From the NCBI GenBank assembly GCA_026786225.1, contig JAJAYN010000143.1:1-6164 (forward strand): DNA of 6,164 nt, written 5' to 3'. Position 1 is the first letter of the stretch. The number at the start of each line of letters is the position of its first letter. A model generated the notes under the pieces. It worked only from the letters and a program-made list of their open reading frames with translations, made no database searches and was not told the DNA's origin. Shown here piece after piece: positions 1 through 5,574 of this stretch. The position numbers and the translations under genes are program-made. Source of the DNA: Burkholderiales bacterium (lineage in GTDB: Bacteria; Pseudomonadota; Gammaproteobacteria; Burkholderiales; Usitatibacteraceae).

Positions 1-164
1 ACCGCCTCACCATCTCAGGACTCTCCCAACCTCCCATTTCCTGCAACAGATTCAGCGGCGTGCCGTTTTGGGCTTGCCAGCTGGCCCAGGTGTGCCGGAA
101 CGTCATGCCAGCGGAAATCGTCGATTCCAGCCCTTTCCAGCGCCTTGCGTGGCCACTTTGGCGC
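1..164 (-). pseudogene. Tyrosine recombinase (phage-type integrase) C-terminal remnant, frameshifted
   Basis: Reading the minus strand from 164 gives residues ending KALERAGIDDFRWHDV. After a one-base frameshift near 97-98, the reading continues as RHTWASWQAQNGTPLNLLQ, then EMGGWESPEMVRR to the window edge. Together these make the HxxR box of tyrosine recombinases (HDVRHTWAS) and the following GGW segment that replaces the LGH motif in many proteobacterial phage integrases. The catalytic tyrosine would lie beyond position 1, so its presence is unknown. The plus-strand doublet at 97-98 sits where one base is expected. An in-frame stop at 165-167 cuts off the rest of the catalytic domain, so most of the gene is missing. 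This is a decayed mobility gene next to the toxin-antitoxin cargo. The family call rests on the motif and is firm. Whether the break is a true mutation or a sequencing error is less certain, although the upstream truncation also argues for decay. Confidence 0.8.
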
Positions 165-225
165 CTAATGCTCGTTTCCTAAGTATTTTATGTGCGACCT
201 GAAGCATTCCTCATTCGGTACGATA

Positions 226-278
226 TGTCCACATTTGACAATTGTCCATGACTCATGGACAATAACAAATTATGGACA
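226..278. promoter_or_regulatory. Four-half-site palindromic operator overlapping promoter and start codon
   Basis: A perfect inverted repeat with 11-base arms (ATTGTCCATGA and its complement) and one central base spans 241-263. It fills the interval from just after the -35 box to the end of the -10 box. Two further copies of the half-site flank it. TGTCCA occurs at 226-231 and 243-248, and TGGACA at 256-261 and 273-278. All four are symmetric around base 252, and each outer site lies exactly 17 bases from its inner partner. The rightmost half-site includes the TG of the ATG at 272. In characterised AbiE systems the AbiEi antitoxin represses its own promoter by binding inverted repeats, so autoregulation is the natural reading here. 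The binding protein itself is inferred. Confidence 0.7.
235..263 (+). promoter_or_regulatory. Promoter of the AbiE-like operon
   Basis: A perfect -35 hexamer TTGACA (235-240) is followed after 17 bases by GACAAT (258-263), which matches four of six positions of the -10 consensus. Transcription would start near 270, only about two bases before the ATG at 272, so the message would be leaderless or nearly so. This agrees with the lack of a recognisable Shine-Dalgarno sequence before that ATG. The palindromic operator lies over this promoter. The call is from sequence only. Confidence 0.6.
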
Positions 279-1312
279 AGAGAGGCATCCCTGCTGACAA
301 AAAAGTATTAGACGCGGTGCTCGCGCGCCTGCGTGCGCTTGGGCTGACGGGCGAGGCAGTTGAGCATCAGCCGCGAGTTGAAACCGGACGCTACCGGCCC
401 GATGCGCTGGTGCGCCTCGGGCATGGTGAAGACCAAACGCTCTATACCGTTGAAGTCAAAACAGCACTCAGACCGGCGAACCTGGGAGTCGCCATGCTGC
501 AATTGCAGCCGTACGGCGATGCGGGAATGTTGTTTGCCGACTACGTCACGCCGCAGATCGCAGAGATACTCAAAGCGCAAAACATCGCTTTTGCCGACGC
601 AGTCGGCAATGCCTACATCAATCGTCCGACTTGTTACATCTACATCAAGGGAGAAAAGCCAACGGAAGGTGCCTACGCGCCCAAGCAGATAGGCCGCGCG
701 TTCCAAGGGGGCGGGCTGCGGGTGCTCTTCGCGCTTATGTGCAATCGTGGTTTGGTGAACGAAACCTACCGCGCCATTGCAAAGGCGGCAGGCGTGGCAC
801 ACGGTACCGTCGGTTGGGTGATGGCGGAATTGCCAGGCTTGGGATTCGTAGGCGACATTGCGGACAAGCGTCGCTTGTTGCAGCCCGAACGCTTGCTGCA
901 ACAATGGGTGGAAGCCTATGCACGAAAATTACGGCCGAAGCTCGTAGTCGGCCGTTATCAAGCTGCGGACAACGAGTGGCAAAAGACGATTGATCCAATT
1001 AAATATGGTGCCGTGTGGGGCGGGGAAAATGCAGCAGCCAAACTGACTAACATCCTTCGCCCGGAAATTACCACCCTGTACATCCGAAATGCTGAGCCCG
1101 GGCAATTGCATGCACTCATGCACGCAGCGCGCTTGCGGCCTGACGCCGCAGGAAACGTTGAAGTCGTCAACCGATTCTGGGAGTTTGAGCAGGACGCGCC
1201 AGAATTGGCTCCTCACATTTTGGTCTACGCAGATCTACTGGCGACGGGCGATGCGCGATGCATCGAAGCTGCACGAGAACTACATGGAGAAATTGTTGCT
1301 CGTTTTGGCTGA
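272..1312 (+). CDS. Type IV toxin-antitoxin AbiEi-family antitoxin / transcriptional regulator
   Basis: A 346-residue cytoplasmic protein resembling the AbiEi_2 type of antitoxin-regulators, which neutralise a nucleotidyltransferase toxin without direct binding and repress their own operon. The N-terminal part has a restriction-nuclease-like pattern: P43-D44, then after a beta-strand-like stretch E61-V62-K63, then Q77. This matches the PD-(D/E)XK spacing. The conserved-looking segment FADAVGNAYINRP lies at about 107-119. A winged helix-turn-helix follows at about 149-210, with the recognition part near TYRAIAKAAGVAHGTVGWVM (165-184). The remaining 130 residues are an uncharacterised C-terminal domain. 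ATG 272 is the only sensible start: the next in-frame methionine (M75) lies beyond the nuclease-like motif. There is no Shine-Dalgarno, consistent with a leaderless message. The 3' end overlaps the partner gene. Family assignment is by resemblance and by the partner. The nuclease-like residues are seen, but their activity is not known. Confidence 0.75.
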   Translation: MDKRGIPADKKVLDAVLARLRALGLTGEAVEHQPRVETGRYRPDALVRLGHGEDQTLYTVEVKTALRPANLGVAMLQLQPYGDAGMLFADYVTPQIAEILKAQNIAFADAVGNAYINRPTCYIYIKGEKPTEGAYAPKQIGRAFQGGGLRVLFALMCNRGLVNETYRAIAKAAGVAHGTVGWVMAELPGLGFVGDIADKRRLLQPERLLQQWVEAYARKLRPKLVVGRYQAADNEWQKTIDPIKYGAVWGGENAAAKLTNILRPEITTLYIRNAEPGQLHALMHAARLRPDAAGNVEVVNRFWEFEQDAPELAPHILVYADLLATGDARCIEAARELHGEIVARFG

Positions 1313-2153
1313 CAAGCCGGACCTGCGACCACTCGCGTCGCTTATCCGCGATGTCCGCGCAGCCGCGCCTGATGCCGCTGTATTGCTCGTTGGTGCGATG
1401 GCGCGCGACGTGCACTTGCTTCATGCGTATGGCATTGCGTTGCCGCGACTGACAACTGATATTGACCTCGCATTAGCTTTAGAGGATTGGGCTGCGTTTC
1501 AGAAGTTGCGCGATGCGTTGTTGGCGTCAGGAGCGTTTTCCCCAAAAAACAAGCTGCAGCACAAGCTGGTTTACACGCCGCTAAATATCGCGATCGACTT
1601 GGTGCCATTCGAGGGTGTTGAGGACGCCAACGGCAACATTAGCTGGCCGCCAGACAATGCTGAGGTGATGAGTTTGACTGGCTACCGCGAGGCGAGCGCG
1701 AGTGCGGTAACAGTGCATCTGCCGCTGGATCAGTCTTTGGCGATGGTCTCGCTCTCCATGCTGGCGGTGCTAAAAATACTTGTGTGGATTGAGCGCCACT
1801 TAACCGAGCCGCGCAAGGATGCCAGAGACTTGGACGCCATCCTGCGCAACTACTTCAGCGCTGGCAACGCTGATCGTCTCTATTCCGAGGCGCCACATCT
1901 TCTCGATGCCCCAACCTATGACTATGATTTCTCCGGAGCATGGATGTGTGGCCGCGATGCGCGTAACACGCTTGATGCCGTGAGTGGCCGTGCTGCGAAG
2001 ATCGTGGCGCAGTTAAACAACATGCTAGATAAAGAGACAGATCCCGATGGGGTGCTGCACTATGTTGGCGACTTAGAAAGTGGTAACCCCGACAACGCAA
2101 GAAACCTGCTCGCTGCATTTTCTGCGGGCCTGAATTTGAAGCCCACACCTTGA
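1284..2153 (+). CDS. AbiEii-type nucleotidyltransferase toxin
   Basis: A 289-residue protein of the DNA polymerase beta-like nucleotidyltransferase fold, resembling AbiEii/AbiGii toxins. In studied members such toxins transfer nucleotides to cellular targets, including tRNA in the related MenT group, and stop growth. From the chosen start, the visible motifs are LLVGAMARD (34-42) for the nucleotide-binding G-x-x-A-R turn, then TTDIDLAL (57-64) with metal ligands D59 and D61, and the third acidic residue D105 in AIDLVPF. A helical C-terminal part holds K164, R171 and KDARDL (178-183), as in this family. All catalytic residues are intact. ATG 1284 gives an ordinary N-terminus (MEKLLLVLADKPDL) and a 29-base overlap with the upstream gene. 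An in-frame ATG at 1251 would add 11 residues and is not excluded. The overlap implies translational coupling with the antitoxin. The exact substrate cannot be read from sequence. Confidence 0.78.
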   Translation: MEKLLLVLADKPDLRPLASLIRDVRAAAPDAAVLLVGAMARDVHLLHAYGIALPRLTTDIDLALALEDWAAFQKLRDALLASGAFSPKNKLQHKLVYTPLNIAIDLVPFEGVEDANGNISWPPDNAEVMSLTGYREASASAVTVHLPLDQSLAMVSLSMLAVLKILVWIERHLTEPRKDARDLDAILRNYFSAGNADRLYSEAPHLLDAPTYDYDFSGAWMCGRDARNTLDAVSGRAAKIVAQLNNMLDKETDPDGVLHYVGDLESGNPDNARNLLAAFSAGLNLKPTP

Positions 2154-2632
2154 TCGTGGTTGATAGCAGGAAATTTTGAAAGTTCAACTTAGTCAAGGCA
2201 ATAGTAGAACCTCAAACAAGAGCTGCTTGGATGCTGGCGCCGATGGATTCTTGACCCGGGGCGCTGATTTTTATTGACTTTGGCACAGCCCGTTCATACC
2301 GCACGAGGCCAGCGTCTGCGGGGTATTGAGGCGGGCTGCTATTTTCCGGCAGCCTGGGTCAATTAGCCGTCAGCACCAACAATAGGCGGCCCAACGGCCG
2401 AGGAAATTCATGCGCTTTTGGGTATTTTGGCGCACAATTTCGCGGCAAGCGGCGGCGGCTTGTGTAAGTGGCGGTTAGGTCGAAATAACTGCAATTGACC
2501 GCGCGCGGTGGCGAAGATGTATCGGTGGTTAGGGAAAAAATAGCGTTTAAAATTCCTATCCCCAATATGTAGGAGGGAGAAGGCAGCATGCAGCGAGGAA
2601 AGTTGCGTGACTAGCTGACAATAAACCAAACC
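2154..2632. other. Long intergenic region between the AbiE-like operon and the carbonic anhydrase gene
   Basis: About 480 bases without a convincing gene on either strand; the reading frames here have no recognisable protein features. No clear T-tailed terminator follows the nucleotidyltransferase gene. The middle (2251-2362) holds nested inverted repeats, listed separately. The last part becomes purine-rich. A possible -10-like TAAAAT sits at 2548-2553, but no good -35 lies 16-18 bases before it, so the promoter for the downstream gene is unresolved. An AGGAGG at 2571-2576 precedes an 8-codon ATG frame (2588-2614), which may be a leader peptide or chance. Confidence 0.5.
2251..2362. repeat. 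Nested imperfect inverted repeats (possible small element remnant or structured RNA)
   Basis: TTGACCCGGG (2251-2260) and CCTGGGTCAA (2353-2362) form an inverted repeat matching at nine of ten positions, with loose similarity continuing a few bases inward. Inside are two more stems: ATACCGCA (2296-2303) with TGCGGGGTAT (2317-2326), paired except for a two-base bulge, and GGCTGC (2334-2339) with GCAGCC (2349-2354). The outer repeat delimits about 112 bases, a size compatible with a miniature transposable element, a structured transcript or the end of a degraded insertion sequence. No target duplication or transposase was seen. Confidence 0.35.
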
Positions 2633-2638
2633 AAGGAG
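2633..2638 (+). promoter_or_regulatory. Strong ribosome-binding site of the carbonic anhydrase gene
   Basis: AAGGAG lies five bases before ATG 2644. It fixes the start ahead of the alternative methionine codon at 2662 and keeps the basic N-region of the signal peptide. Confidence 0.8.
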
Positions 2639-2643
2639 AACAA

Positions 2644-3474
2644 ATGATTTCAAGCAAATGGATGCACAAAATTTCCCTGACGGCGGTGCTGACTGCATTC
2701 GCGGCCGCAGCCATGGCGGCGGATCCGCCGGCGGCCAAGCCCGGCGCGGTCGAAGGCCCCGCCTGTGAAGGCTTTGGTCCGCAGACACCGCGTGATATTG
2801 ATGCCAGGGTCGGCAGCAACAAGCGGGCGATTGCGATGGCCCCTGACTACAAGCAGATGAACCTCTGCAATATCCACTTTCATACGCAAGCCGAGCACAA
2901 GGCGAAGGCCTTTTCTTTGGTTTCGGGCGGCGACAGCGCGGGATTCCAGTGCAATGAAACGCCGAAGCTGAGCAAGGCGGAATTAGCAGCGCCGGCGGCC
3001 AATAACTGCAAGGGACTGAAGCCGGGCGACACCATAGAGGTGCACTGGGTCCATAGTTCCTGCGATGTCAAACCCGGCAAAGGACTGGGCTCGTGCCTGT
3101 CGGCAAGCTGCGCCAATCCGGATCTGCGTGTCGAGAGCCAAGTGTTTATGGTGGTCAATGACAAAAAGGCGTTGGACTTCACGAAGATGGGCTATGGCGG
3201 CAATGTCGTCAACGGCTTCCACCAGGCCAAAGCCATTCCAAGCAACACCGGCAAGCCGGTACAGTTCATCGGCTCGACCACTGGCCCGCAATACACGGAG
3301 GCCACCTGCTCGCCTTTGCAGGTCACCTGGAGTGTGCGCCCGAGTTGTGCAAAAGTTGACATCAACAGCCTTAGCGAATGGTGCAAGAGCAACGAATTTG
3401 CCGAGGACCATCCGCACGGGGTAAGAAAGCTGGTAACGACTGCGAAGCTGCTCGCACCGATCAACAGCAACTAA
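2644..3474 (+). CDS. Secreted delta-class carbonic anhydrase
   Basis: A 276-residue protein predicted to interconvert CO2 and bicarbonate outside the cytoplasm. Residues 1-25 are a Sec signal peptide: K5 and K9, a hydrophobic core at about 10-23, and an AMA cleavage site before A26. The zinc site resembles that of delta-class carbonic anhydrases. NIHFHTQAEHKA (76-87) provides H78 and H80, with E84-H85 after them, and IEVHWVHSSC (131-140) provides H134 as the likely third ligand. Other marked segments are CEGFGPQTPRDI (41-52) and EDHPHGVR (254-261). Ten cysteines in the mature part suggest disulfide bonds, as suits an exported enzyme. Delta enzymes were first characterised in marine microalgae; bacterial homologues occur in databases. 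It stands alone with its own ribosome-binding site, and neighbouring genes suggest no shared pathway. The class call is from motif memory: alpha-class enzymes share an HxH...EH...ExH pattern and are the main alternative. Confidence 0.75.
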   Translation: MISSKWMHKISLTAVLTAFAAAAMAADPPAAKPGAVEGPACEGFGPQTPRDIDARVGSNKRAIAMAPDYKQMNLCNIHFHTQAEHKAKAFSLVSGGDSAGFQCNETPKLSKAELAAPAANNCKGLKPGDTIEVHWVHSSCDVKPGKGLGSCLSASCANPDLRVESQVFMVVNDKKALDFTKMGYGGNVVNGFHQAKAIPSNTGKPVQFIGSTTGPQYTEATCSPLQVTWSVRPSCAKVDINSLSEWCKSNEFAEDHPHGVRKLVTTAKLLAPINSN

Positions 3475-3494
3475 TCGGCGCAGCAACTGCGGCG

Positions 3495-3540
3495 GGCAGC
3501 GTCCCTCAAATGTTCGCGTCGTAAGGAGTAGGGCGCTGCC
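3495..3540 (+). terminator. Long hairpin after the carbonic anhydrase gene, without T-tail
   Basis: GGCAGCGTCCCT (3495-3506) pairs with AGGGCGCTGCC (3530-3540) over eleven base pairs with one bulged T, enclosing a 23-base loop. It begins about 20 bases after the stop at 3474. No run of T follows, so it is not a classical intrinsic terminator. It may protect the 3' end of the message or act with another factor. Confidence 0.4.
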
Positions 3541-3665
3541 TGAGCAGCAAGGCAGGGAAGGGTAAAGAACACACTTCCGCAACCCGCGGGCATGGCTGTG
3601 CGGGAGCGGAGGGTAACCGCCTTCGCTGCCGTGACCCGCGGTACCCGAATTCGGAACCCTTCTAG
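3541..3665. other. Short spacer with palindromes, no gene recognised
   Basis: ACCCGCGG occurs twice (3582-3589 and 3634-3641), and a perfect 10-base palindrome CCGAATTCGG lies at 3645-3654, just before the Fic-like fragment. A 29-codon frame starting at 3592 has no recognisable features and is not called. The repeats may mark a rearrangement junction, but no clear element ends are visible. Confidence 0.3.
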
Positions 3666-3824
3666 GAAGAAATCCGGGTAACAGCCACCCGTGATCTCAC
3701 CGAATTAGTCTACAAAGGCCTCCTGGTCAGACGCGGTGCCGGGCGATCCACGCATTACGCATTGGCGCTCGAGAGTTGGGAATGGAATCCAGACAATGAG
3801 GTTGCCTCGCAGCCGGACCATTGA
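3666..3824 (+). pseudogene. C-terminal winged-helix remnant of a Fic-family protein
   Basis: Between an in-frame stop at 3663-3665 and TGA at 3822-3824, one frame reads VTATRDLTELVYKGLLVRR, then GAGRSTHYALALESWEWN and a short tail ending QPDH. The pattern TATRDLxELVxKGLLxxxGAGRSTxYxL is the winged helix-turn-helix often found at the C-terminus of Fic/DOC-family AMP-transferases. It carries the recognition helix (ATRDLTELV) and a glycine/arginine-rich wing. A complete Fic protein has about 330-380 residues including the HPFxxGNGR motif; none of that is present upstream, and no start codon or ribosome-binding site serves this fragment. It is therefore a relic. The stop codon and domain edge are still clean, so the loss may be recent. 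A stray regulator with the same wing fold is the alternative. Confidence 0.6.
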
Positions 3825-3876
3825 GCGTCATCTGCAGCAGATAAATGCTTGTCATGAAATATGGCTTATATGAACG

Positions 3877-3926
3877 TCATAAATCATATTATGAATTACA
3901 TAAAAGTAATTAATTTGACTTAAGTC
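3877..3926. promoter_or_regulatory. AT-rich palindromic control region before hipBA
   Basis: From about 3840 to 3925 the sequence turns strongly AT-rich. TCATAA (3877-3882) and TTATGA (3889-3894) form a perfect inverted repeat with six bases between. GACTTAAGTC (3917-3926) is a perfect 10-base palindrome overlapping the putative -35 box. TCAT-containing motifs also recur at 3852-3856 and 3877-3880. HipB proteins repress their own operons through palindromic operators, so these are candidate HipB sites. They do not match the Escherichia coli TATCC-N8-GGATA operator, and which is bound is unknown. Confidence 0.45.
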
Positions 3927-3943
3927 TGTGCTTTTGGTAGCCT
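3915..3943 (+). promoter_or_regulatory. Putative hipBA promoter
   Basis: TTGACT (3915-3920), five of six -35 consensus bases, is followed after 17 bases by TAGCCT (3938-3943), which matches the -10 box at only three positions. The weak -10 leaves the exact start uncertain. Its place 20-50 bases before the hipB ATG fits. AAGGAG at 3950-3955, nine bases before the ATG, is the ribosome-binding site. Confidence 0.4.
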
Positions 3944-3964
3944 GCGCCGAAGGAGTAAAGGTTC

Positions 3965-4315
3965 ATGGCGACCACATCGCACCCATCTATTGCCCGTCCA
4001 TATTCTCGCTACGGGCGGGACGCTGTCGTCGTGCTTGGCCAGCACATCCGCATCAATCGCATCGAGCGCAAGCTCAGCGTGCAGGAATTGGCCGGGCGCG
4101 TTGGTATCTCGCGCGACATGATGCGGCGCATCGAACAAGGTGATCCACGCTGCGGAATCGGACTGGTTTTTGAAGCGGCAACGGTGGTGGGCGTTACCCT
4201 CTTTGAAGAGGATCGCAACGACCTGACTTCGCGCATGACCGAGCAAAAAGAGAAATTACACCTTCTCCCCAAGGCGATACACAAACATCGATCAGGGGTA
4301 AAGGATGACTTCTGA
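3965..4315 (+). CDS. hipB: HipB-type antitoxin, XRE-family DNA-binding protein
   Basis: A 116-residue helix-turn-helix protein that should bind and neutralise the HipA kinase and repress the operon. The DNA-binding domain covers about residues 20-80. The helix-turn-helix is SVQELAGRVGISRDMMRRIE (38-57), followed by QGDPRCGIGLVFEAATVVGV, typical of HipB-like XRE domains. A tail of some 35 residues rich in charged side chains (TSRMTEQKEKLHLL) probably reaches the kinase or is an unstructured degradation handle. Start 3965 has AAGGAG nine bases upstream. The last 11 bases overlap hipA, the usual arrangement for translationally coupled hipBA. The length is somewhat greater than the 88 residues of Escherichia coli HipB because of extra N-terminal residues and the tail. 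The function is supported by the adjacent intact HipA. Confidence 0.85.
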   Translation: MATTSHPSIARPYSRYGRDAVVVLGQHIRINRIERKLSVQELAGRVGISRDMMRRIEQGDPRCGIGLVFEAATVVGVTLFEEDRNDLTSRMTEQKEKLHLLPKAIHKHRSGVKDDF

Positions 4316-5570
4316 TCTTCGCGATAACGAAGCCTACGTCTGGATCTGGCTGCCGGACGCGACAGAGCCGGTTGTGGCGGGTCTGCTCACGCGCGCGCCT
4401 GACCGACGGCTGATATTCAACTACGGACAAAGCTACCTCGCACGTGCGGGTGCCATCGCGATCTACGATCCGGAACTGCCGCTCAAAGCCGGCGCAATTG
4501 ATACAAACCGCAAGATGCAAATGCCGAGCTGCATTCGCGACGGCTCTCCCGATGCGTGGGGTCGTCGCGTCATCATCAATCGCCTGGCCGGATTGACGGG
4601 CGCGGATGCTGCCAACGCTGATCCGGACGAAATGACCTACCTTTTGGAATCCGGCTCGGATCGCATTGGCGCACTGGATTTTCAGAGATCATCGTCGATT
4701 TATGTTCCACGCCAAAAGCACAATGCGACGCTTGATGAACTGACGCAGTCTGCGCAGCGCGTCGACCAAGGCGTGCCGCTTTCACCCGAGTTCGATCAGG
4801 CATTGCAGCACGGCACGTCACTCGGTGGCGCACGCCCAAAAGCGCTCATTGAAAGTGATGCGCGCAAATACATCGCCAAATTTTCATCGAGCAGTGATCT
4901 CTTTAACGTGGTGAAAGCTGAGTTCATTGCAATGCGGCTTGCCGCAATGATCGGTCTCAATGTCGCTTCGGTGACGCTAACCCACGCGCTCGGCAAAGAT
5001 GTTCTGCTGATAGAACGCTTTGATCGCGCGTTTTTCAATCAAGGTTGGACTCGTCGCGCGATGGTATCAGCACTGACGCTGCTGGACCTCGATGAAATGG
5101 AGGCACGCTACGCGAGCTACGAGGACCTGGCGACGTTGATCCGCCACCGCTTTGCCGATCCCGGCAAGACGCTTGAAGAATTATTCTCGCGCATCGTATT
5201 CAACATATTGTGTGGAAACACAGACGATCACGCACGCAACCACGCAGCATTCTGGGATGGCAAGTCGCTCAGCCTCACCCCGGCATATGATATTTGCCCG
5301 CAAGGCCGCACCGGTGGCGAAGCATCGCAAGCCATGTTGATCACTTCGAACAAACGGCTATCGCAACTATCGGTATGCCTTGAGGCCGCAGGCAATTTCC
5401 AACTCAGCACTGAACGTGCACGCGATATCGTGGCGCGCCAGATCGCGTTGATCAAAGCAGAGTGGACCAACGTCTGCAATGAAGCTGGTCTGGCCCAGGT
5501 GGATCGCGCATTTCTGTGGCAACGGCAATTCCTGAATGCCTTTGCCCTCGAAGGATTCACCAGCGATTGA
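4305..5570 (+). CDS. hipA: HipA-type serine/threonine kinase toxin
   Basis: A 421-residue kinase toxin, close to the 440 residues of Escherichia coli HipA, which phosphorylates glutamyl-tRNA synthetase and triggers growth arrest. An N-terminal domain (about 1-120) precedes the kinase core. GTSLGGARPK (170-179) corresponds to the nucleotide-loop segment holding the autophosphorylated serine of the E. coli enzyme; S172 aligns with that Ser150. K192 in YIAKF is the ATP-binding lysine. ERFDR lies at 237-241. The catalytic loop is GNTDDHARNHA (304-314) with D307 as catalytic base and N312 as metal ligand, and PAYD (326-329) is the DFG equivalent. All key residues are present, so the kinase should be active. 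The start at 4305 overlaps hipB by 11 bases, with AGGGG a few bases upstream. The target may differ from the E. coli one, since HipA relatives phosphorylate different tRNA synthetases. Confidence 0.92.
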   Translation: MTSDLRDNEAYVWIWLPDATEPVVAGLLTRAPDRRLIFNYGQSYLARAGAIAIYDPELPLKAGAIDTNRKMQMPSCIRDGSPDAWGRRVIINRLAGLTGADAANADPDEMTYLLESGSDRIGALDFQRSSSIYVPRQKHNATLDELTQSAQRVDQGVPLSPEFDQALQHGTSLGGARPKALIESDARKYIAKFSSSSDLFNVVKAEFIAMRLAAMIGLNVASVTLTHALGKDVLLIERFDRAFFNQGWTRRAMVSALTLLDLDEMEARYASYEDLATLIRHRFADPGKTLEELFSRIVFNILCGNTDDHARNHAAFWDGKSLSLTPAYDICPQGRTGGEASQAMLITSNKRLSQLSVCLEAAGNFQLSTERARDIVARQIALIKAEWTNVCNEAGLAQVDRAFLWQRQFLNAFALEGFTSD

Positions 5571-5574
5571 GCAC

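Noticed and set aside
308..904. 198-codon open frame on the minus strand opposite the antitoxin gene
   Set aside because: It lies entirely within the antitoxin gene, has no ribosome-binding site or family features, and its composition is that of an antisense shadow.
2230..2275. Possible terminator after the nucleotidyltransferase gene (GCGCC and GGCGC arms followed by ATTTTTATT)
   Set aside because: The stem is only five base pairs with a long loop, so it is too weak to call.
2353..2385. Resemblance of the GGGTCAATTAG segment to insertion-sequence ends
   Set aside because: The match is impressionistic, and no transposase fragment or target duplication is visible. It is kept only as a general repeat finding.
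2408..2788. Minus-strand open frame running from the intergenic region into the carbonic anhydrase gene
   Set aside because: Low-complexity proline/arginine-rich translation with no motif. It overlaps the signal-peptide coding part of a well-supported gene.
2983..3582. 199-codon minus-strand frame opposite the carbonic anhydrase gene
   Set aside because: Antisense shadow of a gene with clear catalytic motifs; no domain or start signal of its own.
3592..3681. Small 29-codon plus-strand frame before the Fic-like remnant
   Set aside because: Arginine-rich with no recognisable features and no good ribosome-binding site. It overlaps the better-supported fragment in another frame.
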